Part shown: in pieces, positions 1 through 7,634 of the stretch | Layout: each line of letters opens with the position of its first letter | How positions within the stretch are numbered: the stretch's first letter is position 1 | DNA from: Verrucomicrobiota bacterium | Lineage (GTDB): Bacteria; Verrucomicrobiota; Verrucomicrobiia; Opitutales; Opitutaceae | NCBI GenBank assembly: GCA_016235555.1 | Contig: JACRKC010000092.1 | Coordinates: forward strand, 1-35,911 | DNA: 35,911 bases | Reading direction: 5' to 3' | Made by a program: the position numbers and the translations under genes | The notes under the pieces: generated by a model | Told to the model about the DNA's origin: nothing | Databases searched by the model: none | The model's input: only the letters and a program-made list of their open reading frames with translations

Positions 1-65
1 GAACCCCGCCGTGAGCGTCGCTCGTGTTGCACTCAAACCGGCGGGGTTCGGCGACCCCGCCCTAC
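1..65. repeat. REPIN-like inverted palindrome pair, cut by window edge
   Basis: GAACCCCGCC at 1-10 is the reverse complement of GGCGGGGTTC at 40-49. The right arm is itself a hairpin (CGGGGTTCGGCGACCCCG-type stem) ending in a CTAC foot at 62-65. This is the pattern seen at many other gaps in the window. It lies just downstream of the stop of the minus-strand gene that ends at 80. The left part may continue outside the window. Confidence 0.7.
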
Positions 66-79
66 AGGTCACGCTGCGA

Positions 80-2257
80 TCACTTCTTTGCGTCGGCGGC
101 CACCGGCCGCGTCTGCCAGAAATAGCGCGCCTTGCCGTCGGCGTCGGCGTGCTTCGTCGCCTCCCAGCGAATCCAGATCGCCGCGGCGGCGAGGGCGGCG
201 AGCACGACGAGCGTGATCGCGCGCCGCCGTTGCCGCGCCGCTTCCTTGTCCTCGTAAGGATCCTCCAGCGAGCGGTGCGCCCCCGGCGGGAGCTTGGCGA
301 GATCGGTGAGCGCGGTGCCGAAGGGGATGTTGATCGCCACGCGGCCGTTGACGGCCCAGCCGTTGCCCTCGAGGAGCGGCCCGAGCGTGCGCTGGCGGAG
401 CTTGAGCCAGGCGATCGCCATCGAGGGCAGCGAAATCGCGAACATGATGCCCACGAGCACGAGCGGCATCTTCCACGTCGGGAGGTCCATGAACTTGGTC
501 AGGATCACGCCGAGAAACGTGGCGATCGACCCGAGCGCAACGCCGATACCGGTGATGAGCGCGAGATCGAATTTCTTCGGTTCGGCCGGCTTCACCTTGT
601 CCGCGTTGGCGGTTTTTTCGGCCACGACGGCGAGTTTGCCGGTCGATTCCGCCTCCGCCGCGGCCGCGCGCTTCGCCACCTGCTCCTCGATCATCCGGAT
701 GAACTTCTTGTAGGGCGACCAGAACGCCTGGCGGATGCTCACCGGGTTGTCGACGATGCCGGTGATGACCGCGTCCCAGTCGCGGCCCAGGCGGTCGTAG
801 AACACGCCGTGGCGGCCGACGAAGAGGAAGTCGCTGTCGCCCTGCGTGAAGCAGGCCGCGACGGTCATCGGCGGGCAGCCGGGGCGCGTGCAGGCGCAGT
901 AGGCGATGTAGGCCTTGCTCATCGCGGCGAGCGGATTGGGCGCGTCGACGCGGATGCACAGCTCCGTGCTGCGGCTGTCGAGGTAGAGCGTGCCCGCCTG
1001 GAAGACGGCCCAGCGGTCGCGCGAGTAGAGATCGGCGAAGTTGACGAAGTTGTGCAGCACCGTGCGCAAGTCACGGTGGTAGCGGACGAGGCGCACGACG
1101 TCGTCGATGGCCTTGAACTCGGGCTCCAGCGCCTTGTCCTGCGCGAGCAGCGCCGTGATCGCTTCGCGGCCCCGGCCGGCGAGGATCTCCTGCGCGCGGG
1201 CGAGGCCGAGTTTCTCGACCGAGGCGCCGGCCTTGGCGGCGAGCCACGCCTGGTGCGGTGCGAGCCGGCTCTTGATCGCGTTCCAATCGACTTCGCTGAG
1301 GGAGGCTTTGGCCGTGCCGAAAACCGGGACGACCGCCGCGGCGTGCAGCGCGGCGAGCGCGCCGGCCCAGGCGGGGTTGACGCCGTCGAGGAGCGGCAGC
1401 GGTTTCGCGGCGGCGATGGTGGCAAGCGGGAAGCCGCTCACCTCCTCGGAGGTGATCTTCATGTCCTTCGCCGCGATGGCGAGATACTCGGCTTCGGAAC
1501 GGTTGAGGGCGGCGAGGGCGCGGCCGTCGAACGCCGCGAGGCGGCAGCGCGCGAAGTAATCGTCCACCTTGGTGCGCACCGCTTCCACGGCGTCCCGTGC
1601 GGCGCCGGTGCCGCCACCGAGGACCGCGGCCGCCGGGCCGGCCTCCGTCCACGCGACAAAGGCGGCGAGGTCGTTGAAAAATGCGTCGACCTGCCCCGCC
1701 GTCACGCCCGCCGCACCCGAGCGGTCGGCTTTGCCGCCGGTGCAGGCGACGATGTCCTTGATGAGCGCCTGCACGGCGGCGTCGGTGGTGGCCTCGGGCG
1801 GGATCACGCCGTCGCCGTTGAGCGGGCTGGCGCCGAAAATTTTCGCGACGTCCGTGGCGTCGGCGATCGTGATGGCGGCGGCTTCTTGCTTGCCGACGTT
1901 GGCGAGGATTTGTTTCGCCGAGGCGAGCAGCGCCCGGCCCTCGGGTTTGGCGTCGTCGATCGCGGTGAGCGCGAGACCGTCGGTGCCGTTGAGGAGGACG
2001 CCCGCGTCTTTCAGGCGCGCGGCGGCCCACTTCACCGCCGCGAGCAGCTCGGGCACGCGGATGCGGCCATCGCCGTCCGTGTCGATGAGCGCGAGGGTTT
2101 TCTCGTCGAGTTCGAGGCCCTTGACCGGGCACGACAGCGCGACCCAGAGCTTCTGGTCGAGCTGCTCGAGCGCGAGAAGGTCGGCGCCGGAGGTGAGCGC
2201 GACCTGATCGAGGCCGCCGGTGCGGAAGAATTTCCAAGCGTGGACGGAGGATGACAT
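80..2257 (-). CDS. EF-hand-containing membrane-anchored protein of unknown function
   Basis: This 725-residue protein has an unrecognised overall family. A textbook calcium-binding EF-hand loop is visible at residues 59-70, with Asp at loop positions 1, 3 and 5, Gly at 6 and Glu at 12 (DTDGDGRIRVPE). A degenerate second loop (LNGDGVIPPE) lies further on. The middle is a long Ala-rich, mostly helical region, followed by a Cys-containing globular part (AYCACTRPGCPP). The C-terminal third has two adjacent hydrophobic segments (starting near LALITGIGVALGSIATFL and MPLVLVGIMFAISLPSM) and a third near the end (AITLVVLAALAAAAIWI), so it is probably membrane-anchored. I chose the ATG at 2257 over a GTG at 2302 because MSSSVHAWKFF looks like a genuine N-terminus and the upstream residues do not. 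A very long open frame on the opposite strand is a codon-bias shadow. Confidence 0.75.
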   Translation of the reverse strand: MSSSVHAWKFFRTGGLDQVALTSGADLLALEQLDQKLWVALSCPVKGLELDEKTLALIDTDGDGRIRVPELLAAVKWAAARLKDAGVLLNGTDGLALTAIDDAKPEGRALLASAKQILANVGKQEAAAITIADATDVAKIFGASPLNGDGVIPPEATTDAAVQALIKDIVACTGGKADRSGAAGVTAGQVDAFFNDLAAFVAWTEAGPAAAVLGGGTGAARDAVEAVRTKVDDYFARCRLAAFDGRALAALNRSEAEYLAIAAKDMKITSEEVSGFPLATIAAAKPLPLLDGVNPAWAGALAALHAAAVVPVFGTAKASLSEVDWNAIKSRLAPHQAWLAAKAGASVEKLGLARAQEILAGRGREAITALLAQDKALEPEFKAIDDVVRLVRYHRDLRTVLHNFVNFADLYSRDRWAVFQAGTLYLDSRSTELCIRVDAPNPLAAMSKAYIAYCACTRPGCPPMTVAACFTQGDSDFLFVGRHGVFYDRLGRDWDAVITGIVDNPVSIRQAFWSPYKKFIRMIEEQVAKRAAAAEAESTGKLAVVAEKTANADKVKPAEPKKFDLALITGIGVALGSIATFLGVILTKFMDLPTWKMPLVLVGIMFAISLPSMAIAWLKLRQRTLGPLLEGNGWAVNGRVAINIPFGTALTDLAKLPPGAHRSLEDPYEDKEAARQRRRAITLVVLAALAAAAIWIRWEATKHADADGKARYFWQTRPVAADAKK

Positions 2258-2344
2258 GCGGGTAGTCGAATAAAACTGCTCCGCCGGAGCAACACCGCGC
2301 ACGATTGGGAGAAAAGATCATCAATCAGCAGCGGCTGGTCTCGG

Positions 2345-2446
2345 GTAGGGCCGGCTCTCCGAGCCGGCCTGAGTTCCAGCGCGTGCTCGCATCTTGCGCG
2401 CACGAGCGGAAATCAAACCCAGGCCCGCTCGGAGAGCGGGCCCTAC
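2345..2446. repeat. REPIN: inverted pair of GTAG-footed hairpins
   Basis: The left arm starts GTAG at 2345 with a GGCCGGCTC-TCC-GAGCCGGCC hairpin. The right arm carries a GCCCGCTC-GGA-GAGCGGGC hairpin and ends in CTAC at 2443-2446. The spacer is about 45 bp. The two arms have different stem sequences but the same architecture and a shared CTCTCCGAG-type core. The right foot supplies the TAG stop codon of the neighbouring minus-strand dehydrogenase gene (2443-2445). Confidence 0.85.
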
Positions 2447-3441
2447 CTCGCGCCGAAATCCACCAGATAGTGCTCGACGATCGTCTTGAGCGGCGGCGGC
2501 GAGGGCAGGCCGAGCGCGATGGCGCGGGCGCCGTCCACGCTCACGGGCCAGTTGCTCACGATGCCTTGGATGCGCGCGTCGAACGCATCGACGATCGGGC
2601 CGAGTTTGAGGCCGCGTTCGGTGGCGACTTCCTGGAGCGTCGCGGCGGCGAGGTGCGGCGTCACCCGATGCGCGGGCAGAACGTAGGCGCGATCACCGCC
2701 GAGTTTGTTTTCCGGGACTTCGTGCAACGCGACGAGCGAATCGATCACGGTGCGGTAGCCGGTCATCGGGTGCTGTTGCTCGCGGCGCACAGGGAGCAGG
2801 CAGGGTTCGCCGTTGAGCGGTTCGCGGAACATGCCGCTCGCCCAGCTCGACGCGGCGGCGTTGGGCTTGCCGGGGCGGATGATGACGGTGGGCAGGCGCG
2901 CGGAGCGGCCGTCGAAGTGGCCCTTGCGCGAGTGGTCGTTGATGAGCAGCTCGCAGATCGCCTTGGTCATGCCGTAGGTGGTGCGCGGCGTGAGTTTCGT
3001 GAGATCGGTGTTGGGGTCAGCCATGGCTTCGCCGCCGTAGCAGGCGATGCTGCTGGCGAACACGACGCGCGGACGCACGCCGGTCGCGGCGGCGAGGGCA
3101 CGCGCGGCCTCGAAGACGTTGCGACCACCGTCGAGGTTGACGCGCAGCGCGTCGTCGAACCGCTCCTCGCACTCGCCGCTCACCATCGACGCGAGATGGA
3201 AGATCGAAGTCGCCGACTCGGTGCCGATGGCGGCGAAGACGGTCGCGCGATCGCCGATATCGCCCTGCACATGCCGCACGCGCGGGTCGGCGGGCGGGCC
3301 GCGAAACGCCGCGTCGAGCAGCACGAACTCGTGGATTTTTTCAGGCGCGCCGGAGGGGCCGGTGAGCTCGCCGCGCACGAGGAGTTTCTGACAGAGTTGC
3401 GAGCCAAGGAAACCGCCGCCGCCGGTGATGATGACTTTCAT
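2443..3441 (-). CDS. denD: NAD-dependent epimerase/dehydratase-family dehydrogenase, DenD (D-erythronate dehydrogenase)-like
   Basis: This is a 332-residue extended SDR. The N-terminus MKVIITGGGGFLGSQL is the Rossmann GxxGxxG nucleotide-binding motif. The catalytic Ser region is FASSIACYGG, and the Tyr-x-x-x-Lys pair is TTYGMTKAICELL. The ordering and the IIRPGKPNAAASSW segment match the DenD/UDP-glucose-epimerase-like subgroup, whose characterised members oxidise D-erythronate at C2 in sugar-acid catabolism. Substrate is inferred from family resemblance only. The start is the ATG at 3441. A longer open frame upstream runs into the neighbouring SDR on the same strand and is not real. The gene follows the SDR gene with a 110-bp gap filled by a REPIN, so a two-gene catabolic unit is plausible. 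Its stop codon lies inside the REPIN at 2345-2446. Confidence 0.85.
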   Translation of the reverse strand: MKVIITGGGGFLGSQLCQKLLVRGELTGPSGAPEKIHEFVLLDAAFRGPPADPRVRHVQGDIGDRATVFAAIGTESATSIFHLASMVSGECEERFDDALRVNLDGGRNVFEAARALAAATGVRPRVVFASSIACYGGEAMADPNTDLTKLTPRTTYGMTKAICELLINDHSRKGHFDGRSARLPTVIIRPGKPNAAASSWASGMFREPLNGEPCLLPVRREQQHPMTGYRTVIDSLVALHEVPENKLGGDRAYVLPAHRVTPHLAAATLQEVATERGLKLGPIVDAFDARIQGIVSNWPVSVDGARAIALGLPSPPPLKTIVEHYLVDFGAR

Positions 3442-3455
3442 GCGAGGGAAAATCT

Positions 3456-3515
3456 GTAGGAGCCTGCTTGCAGGCGATGGGCTGCGAGCCGAATCGCCTG
3501 CAAGCAGGCTTCTAC
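3456..3515. repeat. REPIN: GTAG-footed inverted pair, GCCTGCTTGCAGGC type
   Basis: GTAG at 3456 is followed by GCCTGCTTGCAGGCGA. After a short spacer comes the exact inverse TCGCCTGCAAGCAGGC, ending in CTAC at 3512-3515. Each arm is itself palindromic (GCCTGC/GCAGGC). It occupies the gap between two minus-strand dehydrogenase genes. A decayed copy of the same type lies at 20963-21018. Confidence 0.9.
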
Positions 3516-3551
3516 CTTCCGGCGGACTCGTTTCATCGCGATCACGTGTCG

Positions 3552-4316
3552 TCAGGAATGCATCACCTGACCACCGTCGACGTTGAGGGTCTGGCCGGTG
3601 ATGTTGCGGGCGAGGTCGGACGCGAGGAACACGGCCATTGCCGCGCACTCTTCCGGAGTCTGCCAACGGCCGAGCGGCGAGACTTTGCGGATCTTCGCCT
3701 CGGCCCACGCGGCGTAGGTCTGGCGCTCGGCCGCGGGGAGCAGGCGCTGCGCGGCGGCCCAGACGGATTCGTTGAGCGCGGTCTGCACCATGCCGGGCGA
3801 GAGGGCGTTGACGCGGATGCCATGCGGCGCGAGGTCCTTCGCGGCGCACTGCATGAAATTGATCAGGCCGGCCTTCGCTGAGCTGTAGGGCGGATCGGAT
3901 TGCGAGCCCATCTGGCCGGCGACGGACGCGAGCAGCAACACCGAGCCGGCGCGGCGCGCGATGAGCTTGGGCGCGAAGGCGTGCGCGACGTTGACGGCGC
4001 CGATGAGGTTGATCTCGAGCACGCGCGCCCAGTCGCCGGGCGCGACGTTCCAGAATGGAAACCCGAACTTCCCCGAGCCCACGCCGACCGAAAACACCAC
4101 GTGATCGACCGTGGCGAACGTCGCCGCGAATGCCTCCACCTGCGCGAGCGAGGCCACGTCGCCGATCGTAGTCGCAAACGGCGCATCGGCCGCCGGCGCG
4201 CGATCGAAGCCGCGCACGCGGCAGCCTTCGGCGGCAAACGCCTGTGCGATGGCGCGGCCGATACCCGCGGACGAGCCGAAGACGGCGACGTGTTGGTCGG
4301 TGAGGTTCAGTTGCAT
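3552..4316 (-). CDS. Short-chain dehydrogenase/reductase (classical SDR)
   Basis: This 254-residue cytosolic NAD(P)-dependent oxidoreductase is of standard classical-SDR length. Visible motifs are the cofactor glycine motif GSSAGIGRAIA near residue 12, the SDR-specific LEINLIGAVNVAHAF segment, the catalytic Ser in LLLASVAGQ, the Tyr-x-x-x-Lys in PPYSSAKAGLINF, the ALSPGMVQTAL loop and the C-terminal ITGQTLNVDGGQ. The start MQLNLTDQHVAVFG at 4316 begins directly before the first beta strand. An upstream extension to 4430 adds an unrelated tail. Substrate cannot be told from sequence. Its neighbour downstream on the same strand is a DenD-like dehydrogenase, so a role in sugar or sugar-acid catabolism is possible but inferred. 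Confidence 0.9.
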   Translation of the reverse strand: MQLNLTDQHVAVFGSSAGIGRAIAQAFAAEGCRVRGFDRAPAADAPFATTIGDVASLAQVEAFAATFATVDHVVFSVGVGSGKFGFPFWNVAPGDWARVLEINLIGAVNVAHAFAPKLIARRAGSVLLLASVAGQMGSQSDPPYSSAKAGLINFMQCAAKDLAPHGIRVNALSPGMVQTALNESVWAAAQRLLPAAERQTYAAWAEAKIRKVSPLGRWQTPEECAAMAVFLASDLARNITGQTLNVDGGQVMHS

Positions 4317-4453
4317 CGAATTGGTGGCTGATGGGAAATCGCACGATAGCGCGCAAGGCATCAAGGTAGCACGTCCGGCGAAATAGATCGATAAGCTGGG
4401 TAACGTCACTCTGGAATCGACAACCTTCACTACGGGACATTGGAATCACGATC

Positions 4454-5638
4454 ATGCCACGTCGAACCACTGGCTCAGACAAGCGACCGGCGAAAGTAGC
4501 AGCCAGACCTGCCAAAAGCCCGCGCAAGCACATGCCTGCGGATAAAAAAGACCTGCGGCTGGATGAACTACTTTTCGATTCTAAGAATCCGCGCCTGCCG
4601 AAACGACCGGACGAGACGGATGAGGGTCCCATCATCGCATGGATGCTCGATAATGCCGACGTCACGGCGTTGATGGGCTCCATCGGTGAGCAGGGATATT
4701 TCGAGGGCGAGCCCCTCATTGTGGTTCCGAGCACCGAGACACCCGGAAAATACACTGTGGTCGAAGGTAATCGGCGTCTGACAGCGGTCAAATTGCTACG
4801 GGATCCCGCGCTCGCAGGAAACACTCGGAAGCGCTCAGTCGCTGAATTGGCGGCGTCGGCGACCTACAAACCCGATCTGCTACCCTGCCTTGTTTTTCGC
4901 ACGCGCGAGGAGATCATGCACTACCTCGCCTACCGGCATGTTACCGGAATAGAGGCTTGGGGGCCACGGGAAAAGGCACGCTACCTTCGCCAATTGGCCG
5001 AGTCGACGGACTTTCGTGGACTGAATAAAGAGGAATTGCGACGACGGCTGGCTCGAGAAATTGGCAGCACGCCGAACTACGTTGCGCGGCTGCTCGCGGC
5101 GCTTGCGGTTTACGACGAGATTGCCGAAGCGAGTTTCTTCGGCGTTCACGGGCTGTCTGAGGATACTGTTTCTTACTCGGTTTTGAGCACGGCGCTCACA
5201 TCATTCAGTAACATCGCACAATATGTCGGGATGGTAAGTCCGACCGACGACGACGTGTCCAAGCTCAAGAAGAAGGAACTGGAAAATTTGACCCGATGGT
5301 TGTTCGAGGAAAACGCCGAAGGTTTCACGCGCGTCGCTGAGTCGAGGGAACTAAAAACCCTGAATCGCGTTCTGGCCGTGAATGCCGCCAGAGATCGTTT
5401 CATCAGCGGTCGTCCCCTGAGTGAGGCAGATATGCTCACCGAGGGACCAGCCGAGGCATTTCGCACCGCCGTAAACGAGTCGAGGGATCGGCTTACCGTG
5501 GCGCGCGATTGCCTGCACCTCGTGCGCGAGCACCATGCGGACGTTGGGGCGACGCTTGAGGAGGTGGTGCGGTTGAGCCGGGCACTTTTCAGTGCGGTAA
5601 ACGTAAGCAAGGACCAGGCCGCCGAGGCCAAGCCATGA
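4454..5638 (+). CDS. ParB/Srx-domain protein, first gene of a three-gene cassette
   Basis: This is a 394-residue protein. Residues 1-32 are basic (many Lys/Arg/Pro). Residues about 33-160 form a ParB N-terminal-like domain: DELLFDSKNPRLP, GEQGYFEGEPLIVVP, then the signature VVEGNRRLTAVKLL (residues 102-115). In ParB relatives that Gly-Asn-Arg-Arg region binds CTP or forms the nuclease site. A helix-turn-helix-like segment (RRLAREIGSTPNYVARLLAAL) follows at about 197-217. The C-terminal half is helical and unrecognised. The TGA stop overlaps the ATG of the next gene as ATGA at 5635-5638, so the genes are translationally coupled. GC and GC3 are visibly lower than in flanking genes, which suggests horizontal acquisition. 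There is no ParA partner or parS-like site nearby, so chromosome partition is unlikely. A specificity, sensing or nuclease role alongside the methyltransferase is inferred. Confidence 0.85.
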   Translation: MPRRTTGSDKRPAKVAARPAKSPRKHMPADKKDLRLDELLFDSKNPRLPKRPDETDEGPIIAWMLDNADVTALMGSIGEQGYFEGEPLIVVPSTETPGKYTVVEGNRRLTAVKLLRDPALAGNTRKRSVAELAASATYKPDLLPCLVFRTREEIMHYLAYRHVTGIEAWGPREKARYLRQLAESTDFRGLNKEELRRRLAREIGSTPNYVARLLAALAVYDEIAEASFFGVHGLSEDTVSYSVLSTALTSFSNIAQYVGMVSPTDDDVSKLKKKELENLTRWLFEENAEGFTRVAESRELKTLNRVLAVNAARDRFISGRPLSEADMLTEGPAEAFRTAVNESRDRLTVARDCLHLVREHHADVGATLEEVVRLSRALFSAVNVSKDQAAEAKP

Positions 5639-6627
5639 GTTCTAGTTCGGGTGCAAGCGTGGGCTATTCTCCTCCCACCGAGCCTTTGTTCGACGTTCAT
5701 CACTGGGCCGATTGGGTGGAACTGCTCTGTGTCGCGAACATCGACGGGGCGATCACTTCGCAAATGGCGGCGAAGCGGGCTCGCCTCGCCCGCGACACAG
5801 GGGAAGGCGGCGGCGAACTCGCCGATGATGCATCGGGGTCACGAGCTGAAATATCTGACGAATGGGCTGTGCGCGTCGAAGAGTGGTTTCATCACTTGGA
5901 GATGCGCGCGTCCTTCCTTGGCGAGGCTTACCCGTTCGCAATTGCTCCAGATCGCCGAAAACTCTCGCTCAGGCCGAATTTTGAGGCACGGCACCGCGTC
6001 TATCTTTTCCTCCTGATTTCATCGAGCCTTCGTAACTTCAAGCGCCATCAGTCGCAACTGACTTCCGCTTTCGAGACGATCGGAGCCCGTGGGATGGAAA
6101 AATTGATGCCCGCTGGCGCTGAGATACATGTATTCGGGGCGAGTGCTCATCGCACCGGGCGGTTCAGTCTGCCGCACCTCTGGGATAATCTAGTCGAACT
6201 TGAGCGTGCCCTTCGCGGGAACCTTCTCGTGAAGAAGGATGATTATTCCAAGCACGATCACGGTGACGGAGGTTTGGATTTGGTTGGCTGGCTGCCGAGT
6301 GGGGATTCTGCCGAGGGTCTGCTTGTAATGTTCGGCCAGTGCGCTTGCACGGAGGACTGGACGCGGAAGCAGTTCTCTTCATCCATCGACAAGTGGAGCA
6401 GCACAATCACGCTGCAAACTGATCCCAGAAATAGCATTTTCATTCCGCTCTGCCCGCGGAAAGCCGATGGAAATTGGCATAAGAAACAGGATCACAGCCG
6501 CACGACATTGGTCATAGATCGTTTCCGGCTTCTACACTTACTACGCGACCTGTCGGACAGCTTGGTGGCGTTGCCGGTTTTCTCGGTTGTGGATTCAATC
6601 CTCAAGGACAAGGAGGACGCCGCGTGA
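5635..6627 (+). CDS. Putative PD-(D/E)xK-like nuclease, middle gene of the ParB-methyltransferase cassette
   Basis: I do not recognise this 330-residue protein as a named family. An N-terminal helical region (HHWADWVELLCVA; DEWAVRVEEWFHHLEMRASF) precedes a central DGGLDLVGWLP (Asp211, Asp215) and then LLVMFGQCACTEDW (Gln235). The pattern D-G-G-x-D-(hydrophobic) followed about 20 residues later by a strand ending in Q-x-(K/A) is typical of Mrr-like PD-(D/E)xK restriction nucleases. Here the usual Lys position is Ala/Cys, so the site is a variant or inactive. The gene starts inside the upstream stop (ATGA) and its TGA overlaps the next GTG (6624-6627). This gene order would fit a restriction or effector subunit paired with the methyltransferase. 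Function is inferred from the motif and context only. Confidence 0.7.
   Translation: MSSSSGASVGYSPPTEPLFDVHHWADWVELLCVANIDGAITSQMAAKRARLARDTGEGGGELADDASGSRAEISDEWAVRVEEWFHHLEMRASFLGEAYPFAIAPDRRKLSLRPNFEARHRVYLFLLISSSLRNFKRHQSQLTSAFETIGARGMEKLMPAGAEIHVFGASAHRTGRFSLPHLWDNLVELERALRGNLLVKKDDYSKHDHGDGGLDLVGWLPSGDSAEGLLVMFGQCACTEDWTRKQFSSSIDKWSSTITLQTDPRNSIFIPLCPRKADGNWHKKQDHSRTTLVIDRFRLLHLLRDLSDSLVALPVFSVVDSILKDKEDAA
6611..6616 (+). promoter_or_regulatory. Strong Shine-Dalgarno AGGAGG deciding the GTG start of the methyltransferase
   Basis: A perfect AGGAGG at 6611-6616 sits seven bases before the GTG at 6624. It supports a GTG start that overlaps the upstream stop codon. Such a strong site is uncommon in this window, where most starts lack an obvious Shine-Dalgarno sequence. 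Confidence 0.8.
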
Positions 6628-7622
6628 AAAAGACCACCGGCAACAGTTGCGTGACCGCCGTGTCGCTCTTCTCCGGCTGCGGCGGTTTTGATTGGGGCGC
6701 TCGTGAAGCCGGAGTCGAAATCCTGTGGGCCAACGACATCGACCCGCACGCTGCGGCGGCGTATCGTTCGGTGTTCCCCGAGGTGCCGTTTCACGAGGGT
6801 GACATCAAGGACGTAGCGGAGTTTCCGGAAGCCGACATCCTGATCGGCTGCTACCCCTGCACCGGGTTCAGTGAGGCGGCCAAGCGCCGCGCCGCCGGTA
6901 TGAATGCGCGCCGAGATCTTACGGAAAATCCCGGCAACTTCCTGTATCGCGAATTCATCCGAGCGTTGCGGCAAATCCGGCCCAAGCTGCTTTTTGTTGA
7001 GAATGTCCGTGGGATGCTGACCGCGGAAAAAGGATGGTTTCTTGAACGACAACTCGATGGTTTTCGCCGACACGGCTACCGGGTAAGCTACCAGTTGCTT
7101 TCTGCCACTGACTTTGGCGTGGCGCAGGAGCGCAAGCGCGTTTTCATCGTCGGTGTCCGTCGTGATCTGGAGGGATTCATCTACCGATTTCCGGCACCTA
7201 CTCATGGTCAGAATGGACAGCCCCCGATCCGAGTCATGCGCGACGTCATAGGATCGTTGCAGGCGATGGTGGACGACGATTATCATCGGAAGCCCTTCCA
7301 CGGTCATTTTCTCACTCGGCCGCGCAAACGCAGCTGGGATGATCCTAGCTACACCATCGTCGCCCATGCCGGCCATGTGCCGCTTCATCCCGATGGCGAA
7401 CCAATGAAGCGCGTTGGCAAGGATCGCTATGTCCTACAGGGAAACCATAACCGCCATCTGTCGTGGCGCGAATGCGTGGCCATTCAGGGTCTGCCTCAAA
7501 CTATCAAGCCAACGGGTAATCTGATGGCCAAATACCGTGTTGTCGGAAACGCCGTCCCGCCTGCGTTCGGACGGGTTTTGTTGGAGTCCGTGATTCGTGG
7601 TTGGACCAAACTGGCCGGTTGA
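6624..7622 (+). CDS. DNA (cytosine-5-)-methyltransferase
   Basis: This 332-residue C5-cytosine methyltransferase uses S-adenosylmethionine. Conserved motifs in order are: I, SLFSGCGGFDWGAREAG (residues 14-30); the acidic strand end NDIDPHA; IV, DILIGCYPCTGFS with catalytic Cys79; VI, LLFVENVRGM (Glu126-Asn127-Val128); VIII, FGVAQERKRVFIVG; IX, WRECVAIQGLP; and X, YRVVGNAVPP. The motif IV residue after the catalytic Cys is Thr rather than the usual Gln (PCT, not PCQ). The target-recognition segment between VIII and IX (about residues 180-280) is short, so the enzyme probably reads a short site. The third gene of the cassette starts at a GTG overlapping the previous stop. The target sequence is unknown. 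Confidence 0.93.
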   Translation: MKKTTGNSCVTAVSLFSGCGGFDWGAREAGVEILWANDIDPHAAAAYRSVFPEVPFHEGDIKDVAEFPEADILIGCYPCTGFSEAAKRRAAGMNARRDLTENPGNFLYREFIRALRQIRPKLLFVENVRGMLTAEKGWFLERQLDGFRRHGYRVSYQLLSATDFGVAQERKRVFIVGVRRDLEGFIYRFPAPTHGQNGQPPIRVMRDVIGSLQAMVDDDYHRKPFHGHFLTRPRKRSWDDPSYTIVAHAGHVPLHPDGEPMKRVGKDRYVLQGNHNRHLSWRECVAIQGLPQTIKPTGNLMAKYRVVGNAVPPAFGRVLLESVIRGWTKLAG

Positions 7623-7634
7623 GACTTCAACCCA

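Noticed and set aside
11-2254. A 747-codon open frame on the plus strand opposite the EF-hand gene
   Set aside because: Low-complexity Arg/Gly/Glu-rich product with no domain; antisense shadow caused by GC-rich third positions of the minus-strand gene.
4454-5638. ParB-type chromosome or plasmid partition locus
   Set aside because: No ParA ATPase, no parS-like palindrome, no replication gene; the operon partners are a methyltransferase and a nuclease-like protein.
4317-7634. Integration signs (tRNA target, integrase, direct repeats) bordering the methyltransferase cassette
   Set aside because: I found no tRNA, integrase or convincing flanking direct repeats; transfer is suggested only by base composition.
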